Part shown: positions 6,853 to 15,044 of the stretch, one piece after another | Numbering within the stretch: position 1 is the stretch's first letter | How the letters are laid out: every line of letters starts with the position of its first letter | Assembly: GCF_002855495.1 (NCBI RefSeq) | Contig: NZ_PKRO01000022.1 | Span: 1-48,406 of the forward strand | Source: Porphyrobacter sp. TH134 | Lineage (GTDB): Bacteria; Pseudomonadota; Alphaproteobacteria; Sphingomonadales; Sphingomonadaceae | Length of the DNA: 48,406 nt | Direction of reading: 5' to 3' | The notes under the pieces: model-generated | Told to the model about the DNA's origin: nothing | What the model saw: the letters and a program-made list of their open reading frames with translations, nothing else | Databases searched by the model: none | Program-made: the position numbers and the translations under genes

Positions 6853-8156
6853 AGCGCCTCCTTGCACTTGCGGTGAGCGCGCTCGCCCTTTCGGCCCCTG
6901 CCTTGGCGCAGGATGTCACCATCACCAATGCGAAGGTCGTGATCGGCGACGGGAGCGCGCCCATTGAAGGCGGCACCGTGGTCGTGCGCGGCGGCAGCGT
7001 GGTCTATGCCGGGCCAGCCAGCGGCGCGCCTGCGGGCGGCACGGCGGTGGATGCGGGCGGCGCGTGGGTCACGCCGGGGCTGTTCGCCACCGTGACAACG
7101 CTCGGCCTCGCCGATGTGTCAGCGGTTGACGAGAGCAACGACATCACCGCGCGCGAAACCCCGTTCAGCGCCGCGCTGGATGCTTCGACCTCCATCAACC
7201 CGACCTCGCAGCACATCCTTGTCCACAAGGCCGCCGGGATCACGCGGGCAGCGACCGCGATGATGCCCGCAGGCTCGATCTTTGCCGGACAAGGCGCGAT
7301 CATCGATCTGGATGGCGATGCGACCCCCGTGATGCAGGCGCGTGCGTTCCAGATGATCAATCTGGGCGAGGCCGGGGCTGACCGCGCGGGCGGCAGCCGC
7401 CCTGCGGCCCACGCGCTGCTGCGCGCGGCCTTGCGCGAAGCGCAGGCGCTGTCAGGCAAGACCGGCATCCCCGAAACGACCGAAATCGGCAAGGCGGATG
7501 AAGTCCTGCTCAGCCGCTTCGATGCCGAGGCGCTGGTGCCGGTGGTGACGGGCAAGCAGAAGCTCTATGTCGCGGTGGACCGCATGGCCGATATCCGCGC
7601 CGTGCTTGCACTCAAGACGGAATACCCCCGGCTCGATCTGGTGCTGGTCGGCGCGACCGAAGGCTGGCTGGTGGCGCGTGACATCGCGGCAGCCGGCGTT
7701 CCGGTGATCGCCAACGGGCTCAACGATCTGCCCGAAACCTTCGAGCAACTGGGGGCAACCCAGTCCAACGCCGGGCGGATGGCCGCCGCAGGGGTCAAGG
7801 TGGCGATCAATGCCGACACCCTGCAAAACCCGCGCCGCTTGCAGCAGGTGGCGGGCAATCTGGTGGCGCTGACGCGGATGCCGGGGGCGAGCGGGATGGA
7901 CTGGGGCAAGGCCTTCGCCGCGATCAGCTCTGTCCCTGCCGACATCAGCGGCATGGGCGGCAAGGCGGGCGTGCTGAAAGCGGGCGCGCTGGGCGATGTG
8001 GTGCTGTGGACCGGCGATCCGCTGGAGGTCGGCTCTGTGCCGACGCGGGTGTTCATCGGCGGGGTCGAACAGGATCTCACCAACCACCAGACCCGGCTGC
8101 GCGACCGCTATATCGACCTTGATGAAAGCGACCGGCCCAAGGCTTACGACTGGTAA
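6849..8156 (+). CDS. Amidohydrolase-like protein without metal ligands (probable pseudoenzyme)
   Basis: A 435-residue exported homologue of the preceding gene (signal peptide MKRLLALAV...APALAQ). The overall fold signs remain: the GGAWVTPGL entry, and the C-terminal AGALGDVVLWTGDPLEVGSVP close to the partner's. At the position of the HxH metal motif it reads ATVTTLG, and the later catalytic histidines are also not visible. It is therefore unlikely to hydrolyse substrates by the usual metal mechanism and may be a partner or scaffold for the upstream enzyme. The ATGA overlap implies translational coupling and fixed stoichiometry. The FKBP gene follows with a 1-nt overlap. Confidence 0.8.
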   Translation: MKRLLALAVSALALSAPALAQDVTITNAKVVIGDGSAPIEGGTVVVRGGSVVYAGPASGAPAGGTAVDAGGAWVTPGLFATVTTLGLADVSAVDESNDITARETPFSAALDASTSINPTSQHILVHKAAGITRAATAMMPAGSIFAGQGAIIDLDGDATPVMQARAFQMINLGEAGADRAGGSRPAAHALLRAALREAQALSGKTGIPETTEIGKADEVLLSRFDAEALVPVVTGKQKLYVAVDRMADIRAVLALKTEYPRLDLVLVGATEGWLVARDIAAAGVPVIANGLNDLPETFEQLGATQSNAGRMAAAGVKVAINADTLQNPRRLQQVAGNLVALTRMPGASGMDWGKAFAAISSVPADISGMGGKAGVLKAGALGDVVLWTGDPLEVGSVPTRVFIGGVEQDLTNHQTRLRDRYIDLDESDRPKAYDW

Positions 8157-8653
8157 TGCGGATGCTGACAAAGACAGGCGCCATGCTGGCCGCGTCGCTC
8201 CTGCTCGCCGTGCAACCGGCACAGGCGCAGGACGCACCGGCCGATCCCAACGCGCAAAACCCCGCGTGGCATATGCAGCAACAGGCCTATCTGCTGGGCC
8301 TGACGGCTGAGGACGGCTGGCATTTCGAACCGGGCGGGGTGCGCTGGCGCTGGCTGCAATACCGCGCGGCGCAGGCCAAGCCCACCGTCGCGGACGTGGT
8401 GACGGTGCATTACGAGGGCAAGCTGCTCGACGGGACCGTGTTCGACAGTTCGTACGCGCGCGGGGAGCCGGCCACCTTCCCGCTCGCCCGGCTGGTCAAG
8501 GGCTGGCAGATCGCCATCCCGCGGATGGGCGTGGGCGAGATCATCGAGATCGCGATTCCCGCCGACCTTGCCTACGGCCCGGTCGGGCGCGGGCCGATCC
8601 CCGGCAATGCGACACTGGTGTTCAAGGTGGAACTGATCGGGATCGGCGGCTAG
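8156..8653 (+). CDS. Exported FKBP-type peptidyl-prolyl cis-trans isomerase
   Basis: A 165-residue protein with a signal peptide (cleavage near AQAQ, residue ~25) and one FKBP domain covering about residues 75-163. Visible elements are VTVHYEGKLLDGTVFDSSYARG, LVKGWQIAIPRMGVGE and IPADLAYG, followed by PGNATLVFKVELI. It should catalyse proline isomerisation during folding in the periplasm. The N-terminal 50 residues after the signal are not a known domain. The start overlaps the stop of the amidohydrolase-like gene (TAATG), so it belongs to that operon and may assist folding of its products. Confidence 0.93.
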   Translation: MRMLTKTGAMLAASLLLAVQPAQAQDAPADPNAQNPAWHMQQQAYLLGLTAEDGWHFEPGGVRWRWLQYRAAQAKPTVADVVTVHYEGKLLDGTVFDSSYARGEPATFPLARLVKGWQIAIPRMGVGEIIEIAIPADLAYGPVGRGPIPGNATLVFKVELIGIGG

Positions 8654-8683
8654 GCTTCCAACCTCGGTTCGGGGGATGGGGTA

Positions 8684-9361
8684 ATGAACAACGCTTTGTG
8701 GCTTTTGGTCGCGGCGAATATCGCCTTTGTCGGCACGCATTTTGCCATGTCGCACGCCCTGCGGGCACCGATGGTGGGAGCACTGGGCGAAAAGGGCTTC
8801 AGCCTTGCCTATACCGCGGTCAGCTTTGCGACGCTGGCGTGGGTCTATTTCGCCTTCATCGCCGCGCCGCCTGCCGACTTGCCCGGATCGGGCGCGGCGG
8901 GCTGGACCGCGGCGACGATCATCACGTGGCTCGCCATGATCCTGCTGGCGGGATCGTTCATCGGCAATCCCGCGCTGCCCACACCCATGGCCGAAGCACA
9001 GGCGCGCGCCGAGCCGGGCGGGGTCTTCAAGGTCACGCGCCACCCGATGATGTGGGCCATCGGGCTATGGGCGGCCTCGCACATCATCCTGTTCTGGAGC
9101 ACCCGCACGCTGATCACAGCGCTGGCGATGGGTGTGCTGGCGCTGGTCGGCGCGAAGATGCAGGACGCCAAGAAGCAAACGCTCATGGGCGCGGCGTGGG
9201 CCGAGTGGGAGCGCAAGACCAGCTATTGGCCCCGGCTGGGCCGGCTCCTCAGCGTTGGCGCGGTGCCGCTGCTTGCGGGCACGGCGCTGTGGCTGGCGGG
9301 CAGCTGGGCCCACCTGTGGCGCGCGGGCATTCCGGCAGGGGTGTGGCGGTGGATCGGGTGA
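8684..9361 (+). CDS. NnrU family membrane protein
   Basis: A 225-residue integral membrane protein with about six hydrophobic segments. The FKVTRHPMMWAIGLWAASH segment is the diagnostic isoprenylcysteine-methyltransferase-like motif of the NnrU family, which is linked to nitric-oxide/denitrification genes in some species; no denitrification gene is near here. Function beyond the family name is unknown. It lies 30 nt after the FKBP gene and its stop codon directly abuts that of the convergent crotonase gene, with no intergenic base. Confidence 0.88.
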   Translation: MNNALWLLVAANIAFVGTHFAMSHALRAPMVGALGEKGFSLAYTAVSFATLAWVYFAFIAAPPADLPGSGAAGWTAATIITWLAMILLAGSFIGNPALPTPMAEAQARAEPGGVFKVTRHPMMWAIGLWAASHIILFWSTRTLITALAMGVLALVGAKMQDAKKQTLMGAAWAEWERKTSYWPRLGRLLSVGAVPLLAGTALWLAGSWAHLWRAGIPAGVWRWIG

Positions 9362-10159
9362 TTACTCGCCCGTAAACACCGCCGCGCGCTTCTCGATCAG
9401 CGCGGCGACCCCTTCGGCATGGTCGGCGGTGGTGTGCATCATCGCCTGTGTGTTGGCAGCGAGTTCCAGCGCGGTGTCATAGCTGGTCTGCTGGCCCTGC
9501 CGCAGCAGGTTCTTGGTGTGGCGCAGCGAATGGGGCGGGAGCAGCGCAATCTTCGCCGCCAGCGCGCGGGCTTCATCCATCAGCGCGTTTGCCGGAACCA
9601 CGCGGCTGACAAGGCCCCAGTCCTTGGCCGTGGCCGCATCGATCACATCGCCGGTGTAGAACAGCTCCGCCGCCCGGCTCATCCCGATCACGCGCGGCAG
9701 GATCCAGGTGCCGCCATCGCCGGGGATGATCCCCAATTTGAGGAAGGTGACGCCGAACTTCGCCGCCTCGCTGGCGATGCGGATATCGGCGAGGCAGGCG
9801 ACATCGCAGCCCAAGCCTATGGCGGGGCCGTTAACCGCCGCGATCACCGGCACCCGCAACCCGTACAGCGCACGCAGCATCTGGTGGATATTGTCGCGGT
9901 AGCCATCGGAAATCGCAGGTGTGGTGCCGCCGAAGGTGCCGGTCTTGTCGCGCATCGCCTTTACGTTGCCGCCCGCGCTGAAAGCCCGGCCCGCGCCGGT
10001 CAGGATCACCACGCGGCATTCCATGTCGCGGTTCACAGCGTTGGCGACGCTGACAAACTCGTCCCCGTCGCCCGGCGCGCCCAAGGGGTTCATGGTCTCG
10101 GCCCGGTTGAGCGTGAGGGTGGTGACAGGGCCGTCTTTGGCGATCTGGATCAGGGACAT
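9362..10159 (-). CDS. Enoyl-CoA hydratase/isomerase (crotonase) family protein
   Basis: A 265-residue crotonase-fold protein. The oxyanion-hole segments AFSAGGNVKAM and NGPAIGLGC are clear. The two glutamates that act in classical hydratases are absent: the first position reads GCDV rather than GCE, and the second reads FGVTFL rather than the usual FGxPE. The IIPGDGG turn is kept. It probably acts on an acyl-CoA in fatty-acid or branched-chain catabolism, but the reaction may be isomerisation or another crotonase chemistry rather than hydration. It is monocistronic as seen here. Confidence 0.85.
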   Translation of the reverse strand: MSLIQIAKDGPVTTLTLNRAETMNPLGAPGDGDEFVSVANAVNRDMECRVVILTGAGRAFSAGGNVKAMRDKTGTFGGTTPAISDGYRDNIHQMLRALYGLRVPVIAAVNGPAIGLGCDVACLADIRIASEAAKFGVTFLKLGIIPGDGGTWILPRVIGMSRAAELFYTGDVIDAATAKDWGLVSRVVPANALMDEARALAAKIALLPPHSLRHTKNLLRQGQQTSYDTALELAANTQAMMHTTADHAEGVAALIEKRAAVFTGE

Positions 10160-10276
10160 CAGGAACCTTGCAGGAATGTGGCGAATAATTCACCTTGCGT
10201 ATAGGCGGGGGGTGCCAAGGGCAAGGCTCGCGCCCCGTGGCCTGTGCTATTGATAGGGCCGATGCGGAGAATGTGA

Positions 10277-11257
10277 TTGCCCAGTTTGAGCCTGCTTGCC
10301 ACGTCGCCTTCGCTGCTGAGCGCCGCTCTGGCGGTGGCCACGCCGACGCCTGTGGCCGAGCAGCCCGATATCGCGCCCGTGGCATGGACTCTGTCCGCCG
10401 CGCAGGAAGCCCCCGCCGCCCCGCCCGAAGAAACCCCCGCGCCGCCGCCCGAAGATGACGCAGCGCCGGTGAACGAAATTCTGGTCGAGGGCACCTATGG
10501 TCCGCCCAAAAGCGATCCGCTGGAAGACCTGAACGAAGAAAGCTTCCGCGTCACGCAGGCGCTCGACGGGGTGTTCCTCGAACCGGTCGCTTACGCCTAT
10601 CGCGATGGCCTGCCCGAACCGATCCGCGATGGCCTCGGCAATGTCGTGCGCAATCTGGGCGAGCCGAGCAACGCGCTGAATTACCTGCTGCAAGGCAAGG
10701 TCGGCAAGGCGTTCAAGACGCTGGGACGGCTGGCGATCAATTCGACGCTGGGGATTGGCGGATTGTTCGACGTGGCGGGCAAATCGAACATCAACCTGCC
10801 CTACAAGCGCAACGGGTTTGCCAACACGATGGGCTATTACGGGATCGGGCCGGGGCCATACATGTATCTGCCCGTGACCGGCGCGACCACCGTGCGCGAC
10901 CTGATTGGCAACACGCTCGATCAGGCGCTGCTGCCGTTTGCCGTGGGCGCGCCGTTCAACCGACAGGATTATTCGGCGGCCTATTTCGTGGTCAATTCGC
11001 TGGAGCTGCGACTGGAGTTCGATGCGGAAATCGCTGAAATCCGGGAGACAGACGATCCCTATCTGGTGCGGCGCGAGACCTACCTTGCCCAGCGCCGCCG
11101 CGAAATCGCCGCGCTGAAAGGCAAGGTGATCCCGCGGGATGAGGACCGCTTCATCCTGCGCAGCCAGGACCCGGTTGAGCCGCCGACACCGCAATCAAAC
11201 GCTCCGGTCGAAGCGCCCGAAAACCCCGAAGCCCTGCTGATCACCCGTCCGCGTTAA
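10277..11257 (+). CDS. mlaA: MlaA/VacJ family phospholipid-transport protein
   Basis: A 326-residue protein with an MlaA domain from about residue 75 to 265 (DPLEDLNEESFRVTQALD, GNVVRNLGEPSNALNYLLQG, NSTLGIGGLFDVA, YGIGPGPYMYLPVTG). MlaA extracts misplaced phospholipids from the outer leaflet of the outer membrane and passes them to MlaC. The best start is TTG 10277, placed 6 nt after GGAGA. The leader ends ALAVA with no lipobox cysteine, so it may not be lipidated as in E. coli. Residues ~30-70 are a proline- and acid-rich linker. No other mla gene is adjacent. Confidence 0.88.
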   Translation: MPSLSLLATSPSLLSAALAVATPTPVAEQPDIAPVAWTLSAAQEAPAAPPEETPAPPPEDDAAPVNEILVEGTYGPPKSDPLEDLNEESFRVTQALDGVFLEPVAYAYRDGLPEPIRDGLGNVVRNLGEPSNALNYLLQGKVGKAFKTLGRLAINSTLGIGGLFDVAGKSNINLPYKRNGFANTMGYYGIGPGPYMYLPVTGATTVRDLIGNTLDQALLPFAVGAPFNRQDYSAAYFVVNSLELRLEFDAEIAEIRETDDPYLVRRETYLAQRRREIAALKGKVIPRDEDRFILRSQDPVEPPTPQSNAPVEAPENPEALLITRPR

Positions 11258-11281
11258 AGGCGGGGCGCAGCGGCAAAGCTG

Positions 11282-13213
11282 TTACGCCCGCACTTCCTCG
11301 CCCGTTTCCACGCCCGTGCTGTTGTGCTTCAGTGCTTTCAGCACTGTATCCACGATCTGCGGGGCGTTGAGGCCAGCCTCGTCATATTGCTTCATCGGAT
11401 CGTCGTGATCGATGAAGGTATCGGGCAGGCGCAGGGTGCGCACTTTCAAGCCGTTGTCCGTAAGGCCTTCGTCGCTGGCGAAGGTCAGCACGTGCGCGCC
11501 CAGCCCGCCGATGGAGCCTTCCTCGACCGTGACAATCACCTCGTGGGTGCGCATCAGCTTGGCGATCAGGTCTTCGTCCAGCGGCTTGGCAAACCGCAGG
11601 TCGGCGACGGTGGTGGAGAGGCCCTTGGCCTCTAGCGTGTCGGCTGCCTTCAATGCTTCGGCGAGGCGGGAGCCCAGCGAGAGGATCGCAACCTTGCTGC
11701 CTTCCCGCACCAACCGGCCCTTGCCGATTTCCAGCTTCACCGGAACTTCGGGCATGGGCACGCCGGTGCCGTTGCCGCGCGGGTAGCGGAAGGCGATCGG
11801 GCCGTCGTCATATTCGGCCGCCGTGTAGGTCATGTGGACTAGCTCGGCCTCGTCGGCGGCGGCCATCACCACCATGTTGGGCAGGGTAGCGAGATAGGTG
11901 ATGTCAAAGCTGCCAGCGTGCGTGGCCCCGTCGGCGCCCACCAGCCCCGCGCGGTCGATGGCGAAGCGCACGGGCAGGTTCTGGATGCACACATCGTGCA
12001 CCACTTGGTCATAAGCGCGCTGGAGGAAGGTCGAGTAAATCGCCGCAAAGGGCCGCATCCCTTCCGCCGCCAGGCCCGCCGCGAAGGTCACTGCGTGCTG
12101 TTCGGCAATGCCAACGTCAAACGTGCGGGTGGGGTGCGCCTTTGCGAACTTGTCGACGCCCGTGCCCGACGGCATGGCGGCGGTGATTGCGCAGATGCGG
12201 TCATCCGTTTCGGCGAGCTTCGCCAGCGTCAGACCGAACACGTCCTGATAGGCGGGCGCGGACGGCGCGCTCTTGGCCTTTTCGCCGGTGACGACGTTGA
12301 ACTTGGGCACGCCGTGATACTTGTCGGCGGAGTTTTCAGCCGGGGCATAGCCCTTGCCTTTTTCCGTCACGACATGGATCAGCACCGGGCCTTCGGAGGT
12401 ATCGCGGACGTTCTCCAGCACCGGCAGCAGGTGATCGAGATTGTGCCCATCGATCGGGCCGACGTAGTAAAAGCCCAGTTCCTCGAACAGCGTCCCGCCG
12501 GTCACCATGCCGCGGGTGAATTCTTCCGCCTTGCCGATGGTGTCGTGCAGGCGGCGGCTCATCTTCTTGACCGCGCGGCTCGCAAGGCTGCGGATGCCGA
12601 GGTATTCGCTCGAAGACACCATGCGTGCAAGATAGGCCGAAAGCCCGCCCACCGGCGGCGCAATCGACATGTCGTTATCGTTGAGGATCACGATCAGCCG
12701 GTTGCCCGCCTGGGCTGCGTTGTTCATCGCCTCGTAGGCCATGCCCGCGCTCATCGAGCCATCGCCGATCACCGCGATGCCGCGGCCTTCCTTGCCTTGC
12801 AGCTTGTTGGCAATGGCAAAGCCCAGTGCCGCGCTGATCGAGGTCGAGGAATGCGCCGCGCCGAAAGGATCATATTCGCTCTCGGACCGCTTGGTGAAGC
12901 CCGACAGGCCTCCGCCCTGCCGCAAGGTGCGGATCCGGTCACGCCGGCCGGTGATGATCTTGTGGGGATAGCACTGGTGCCCCACGTCCCACACCAGCTT
13001 GTCATCCGGCGTGTTGAACACATAATGCAGCGCCACGGTCAGCTCGACCACGCCCAGCCCGGACCCCAGATGCCCGCCTGATGTGCTGACCGCATCGATC
13101 ATCTCGGTGCGCAGTTCATCGGCGAGTTGGCGGAGCTGTTCAGGCTTGAGGCGGCGCAGATCGTCGGGCGTATTCACCTGATCGAGCAAGGGCGTGTAAG
13201 GCGATTGAGTCAT
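11282..13213 (-). CDS. dxs: 1-deoxy-D-xylulose-5-phosphate synthase
   Basis: A 643-residue thiamine-diphosphate enzyme, full length for DXS. It condenses pyruvate and glyceraldehyde 3-phosphate in the first step of the MEP isoprenoid pathway in the cytosol. Visible signs are [35 protein letters not shown], the ThDP motif [16 protein letters not shown], and [17 protein letters not shown] with the catalytic glutamate. ATG 13213 ([10 protein letters not shown]) is preferred to an upstream in-frame start at 13231. It lies about 100 nt downstream of zur on the same strand. Confidence 0.96.
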   Translation of the reverse strand: MTQSPYTPLLDQVNTPDDLRRLKPEQLRQLADELRTEMIDAVSTSGGHLGSGLGVVELTVALHYVFNTPDDKLVWDVGHQCYPHKIITGRRDRIRTLRQGGGLSGFTKRSESEYDPFGAAHSSTSISAALGFAIANKLQGKEGRGIAVIGDGSMSAGMAYEAMNNAAQAGNRLIVILNDNDMSIAPPVGGLSAYLARMVSSSEYLGIRSLASRAVKKMSRRLHDTIGKAEEFTRGMVTGGTLFEELGFYYVGPIDGHNLDHLLPVLENVRDTSEGPVLIHVVTEKGKGYAPAENSADKYHGVPKFNVVTGEKAKSAPSAPAYQDVFGLTLAKLAETDDRICAITAAMPSGTGVDKFAKAHPTRTFDVGIAEQHAVTFAAGLAAEGMRPFAAIYSTFLQRAYDQVVHDVCIQNLPVRFAIDRAGLVGADGATHAGSFDITYLATLPNMVVMAAADEAELVHMTYTAAEYDDGPIAFRYPRGNGTGVPMPEVPVKLEIGKGRLVREGSKVAILSLGSRLAEALKAADTLEAKGLSTTVADLRFAKPLDEDLIAKLMRTHEVIVTVEEGSIGGLGAHVLTFASDEGLTDNGLKVRTLRLPDTFIDHDDPMKQYDEAGLNAPQIVDTVLKALKHNSTGVETGEEVRA

Positions 13214-13317
13214 AGCGCCAGCCTTACACACGGAAATCAGGCCTGTCGATTGAAGGCTTGAGCCAGATCAATGTTGCCGGGCCAACCGTGCCGAACCGCG
13301 CGGCTTGCCAGAACGCC

Positions 13318-13782
13318 TCAGGCGCAGGATTTGCACAGCCCGCGGATTTCCAGCACCGGACGCTCCGCCTTGAAGTGGCGGGCAACGGCGATAGCGCGCA
13401 CGGCGCGGCTCACGTCTTCATCATCGACATGCGCGGCCTCGCCGCATTCATCGCACACCAGGAAGATGCAATCATGCGCGCAGCCGGGATGCGTGTTGGC
13501 AAGGTAGGCATTGGCGCTTTCCACCCGCATCGCCAGATTATTGGCCACGAACACATCAAGGATGCGGTAGACCGAATTGGGGGCGACCCGCTTGCCGCGT
13601 GCGGCGGACAGGTTGTCGGCAATGTCATAGGCAGAAACGGGGCGATCATGCCGGGCCAATTCGGCGAACACGGATTCGCGCATGGCGGTCCACTGCTCGC
13701 CCGCCGCGCTCAGCGCGCGCGCTGCTTCTGCCACAAGGCCGGGGCCGGAATGTTCATGATGGCTGTGCGCGTGCTGTCCCAT
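13318..13782 (-). CDS. zur: Fur family regulator, Zur-like (zinc uptake)
   Basis: A 154-residue Fur-family repressor. The N-terminus is histidine-rich (MGQHAHSHHEHS), the winged helix includes SAYDIADNL and PNSVYRILDVFVANNL, and the metal region has THPGCAHDCIFLVCDECGEAAH with the CxxC pair; a second CxxC ends the protein (CKSC). The VESANAY and CDECG segments resemble Zur more than Fur or PerR. Zur normally represses zinc-uptake genes when zinc is sufficient. None are in the window, so the targets are elsewhere. Confidence 0.85.
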   Translation of the reverse strand: MGQHAHSHHEHSGPGLVAEAARALSAAGEQWTAMRESVFAELARHDRPVSAYDIADNLSAARGKRVAPNSVYRILDVFVANNLAMRVESANAYLANTHPGCAHDCIFLVCDECGEAAHVDDEDVSRAVRAIAVARHFKAERPVLEIRGLCKSCA

Positions 13783-13836
13783 AGCGCGTGATATAGGCGC
13801 GCCGGGTCGAATCGCAAAGCGTGCTTGTGCGGGGAT

Positions 13837-14520
13837 CTAGCCCGCGTCGCGCAGGAAGCTGGCCCGGTAGAGCGAGGGGAACATCGTCTTGAGCGCCGCC
13901 ACCTTGGGCGCATCCCAGCGGGTGATGTACCCGTGGCGCGGGTTGTTCGCCATGAAGTCCTGATGATAGGCCTCGGCCGGGTAGAAGGCCTTGTACGGTT
14001 CGATCGCGGTGACAATCGGCTTGTCCCACAGGCCTGATTTGCCGAGCTGCGCGATATAGGCCTTGGCGACGGCGGCCTGTTCGGCATTGGTGGGCACGAT
14101 CGCGCTGCGGTAATGCGCGCCGACATCCGGGCCTTGCCGGTTCTTCAGGGTCGGATCGGCGACCACCGCAAAAAAGATGCGCAGCAGCTGGTCGTATCGC
14201 ACCACAGCCGGATCATAGGTGATCTTCACGCTTTCGGCATGATTGGTCACGCCGGAGACCACGATGTCATATTTGGCACCCGCAGCATTGCCGCCGTGAA
14301 AGCCGGATACCGCTGCCGTCACGCCCTTCACATGGCTGAACACGCCTTCGACGCCCCAGAAACAGCCGCCTGCAAAGACTGCGGTCTTGAGGCCCTTTGC
14401 TTCCTTGGCGATACGGGTGGCAGCCGGCGCAGCAACGGGCTCTTCTGCGGCCGTGGCTGGCCCGGCGCAGGCGCTCAGGCTCAGCGTGGCGGCGGCAAGC
14501 ACAAGAGCGATGGTGCGCAT
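13837..14520 (-). CDS. msrA: Exported peptide-methionine (S)-S-oxide reductase
   Basis: A 227-residue MsrA. The catalytic motif GGCFWGVEGVF is present near residue 58, followed by GFHGGNAAGAKYDIVVSGVTNHAE and the YHQDFM region. The N-terminus is a lipoprotein-type signal ending LSLSAC, so this copy should repair oxidised methionines in the periplasm rather than the cytosol. ATG 14520 is chosen with AAGG upstream; an in-frame ATG at 14544 would overlap the small membrane-protein gene. It lies 4 nt downstream of that gene, so the two probably share a transcript. Confidence 0.93.
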   Translation of the reverse strand: MRTIALVLAAATLSLSACAGPATAAEEPVAAPAATRIAKEAKGLKTAVFAGGCFWGVEGVFSHVKGVTAAVSGFHGGNAAGAKYDIVVSGVTNHAESVKITYDPAVVRYDQLLRIFFAVVADPTLKNRQGPDVGAHYRSAIVPTNAEQAAVAKAYIAQLGKSGLWDKPIVTAIEPYKAFYPAEAYHQDFMANNPRHGYITRWDAPKVAALKTMFPSLYRASFLRDAG

Positions 14521-14524
14521 GGGA

Positions 14525-14710
14525 TCAGCCTTGGTCAGGCGCAATCACGAATTCATCTGAAGGTGCAGGTGCCTGAGGCACTTCAGCCGCCTGTGCGGGC
14601 GAGGCGACCGCCGCGCTCCAGCTGTCCGCCTGCGCGCCCACCACCAGCACCGCCCCAAGGACGAAGCCAATGCCGAAGTTGCGGTAAAGGTCAGAAGCAA
14701 AAAGTCGCAT
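14525..14710 (-). CDS. Small single-pass membrane protein upstream of msrA
   Basis: A 61-residue protein starting MRLFASDLYRNFGIGFVLGA. It has one hydrophobic segment (about residues 10-24) and a proline/alanine-rich acidic tail ending VIAPDQG. It could be an anchored small protein or a cleaved secreted peptide; no known family is recognised. I chose ATG 14710 because the upstream extension (to 14824) looks like untranslated, arginine/histidine-rich sequence. The 4-nt gap to msrA suggests co-expression. Conservation in relatives would settle whether it is real. Confidence 0.55.
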   Translation of the reverse strand: MRLFASDLYRNFGIGFVLGAVLVVGAQADSWSAAVASPAQAAEVPQAPAPSDEFVIAPDQG

Positions 14711-14941
14711 GGGATGCTCGCAGTGAATGGGCGTGATTCGCAGTGGTTTCTGCCGGTCAGATGCCCGCCACCGAATTGCGGCGGGATGAACATGGCAGTC
14801 AGGCCGGATTAGATCATGGCCCATAAGTGGTTACGGAACGCCTGAAGAATAGTTGCGCGCACACGGGGCAGGCCGAAGCGTGCGGCGGTTGCGGCGGGGG
14901 GAGGCGTGCGCAGGCCTTTTCTTCAAGCGGGCGGCAAGCCT

Positions 14942-15042
14942 CGGCGCACAGCGCCGCAAGGCCGACCGGCCGCCCGCAGGTGCTGGGTCCCGCAGGGATC
15001 GAAGCGCACCGAGGACGCTCGCCCGGAGGGGCGAGCGCAAAC
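14942..15042 (-). repeat. Multi-hairpin intergenic repeat, copy C
   Basis: Leaving purH (minus strand) it reads GTTTG, a perfect 9-bp hairpin CGCTCGCCC / GGGCGAGCG (loop CTCC, 15016-15037), TCCTCGGTGC, then hairpins with arms GGTCCC/GGGATC (14986-15000), GGCC/GGCC (14960-14971) and CGGCGC/GCGCCG (14942-14956). It closely matches copy A in the spacers but not in the stems. It lies 2 nt from the purH stop. The rest of the 334-nt gap (14711-14941) holds the upstream region of the small membrane gene and nothing else I recognise. Confidence 0.85.
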
Positions 15043-15044
15043 TA

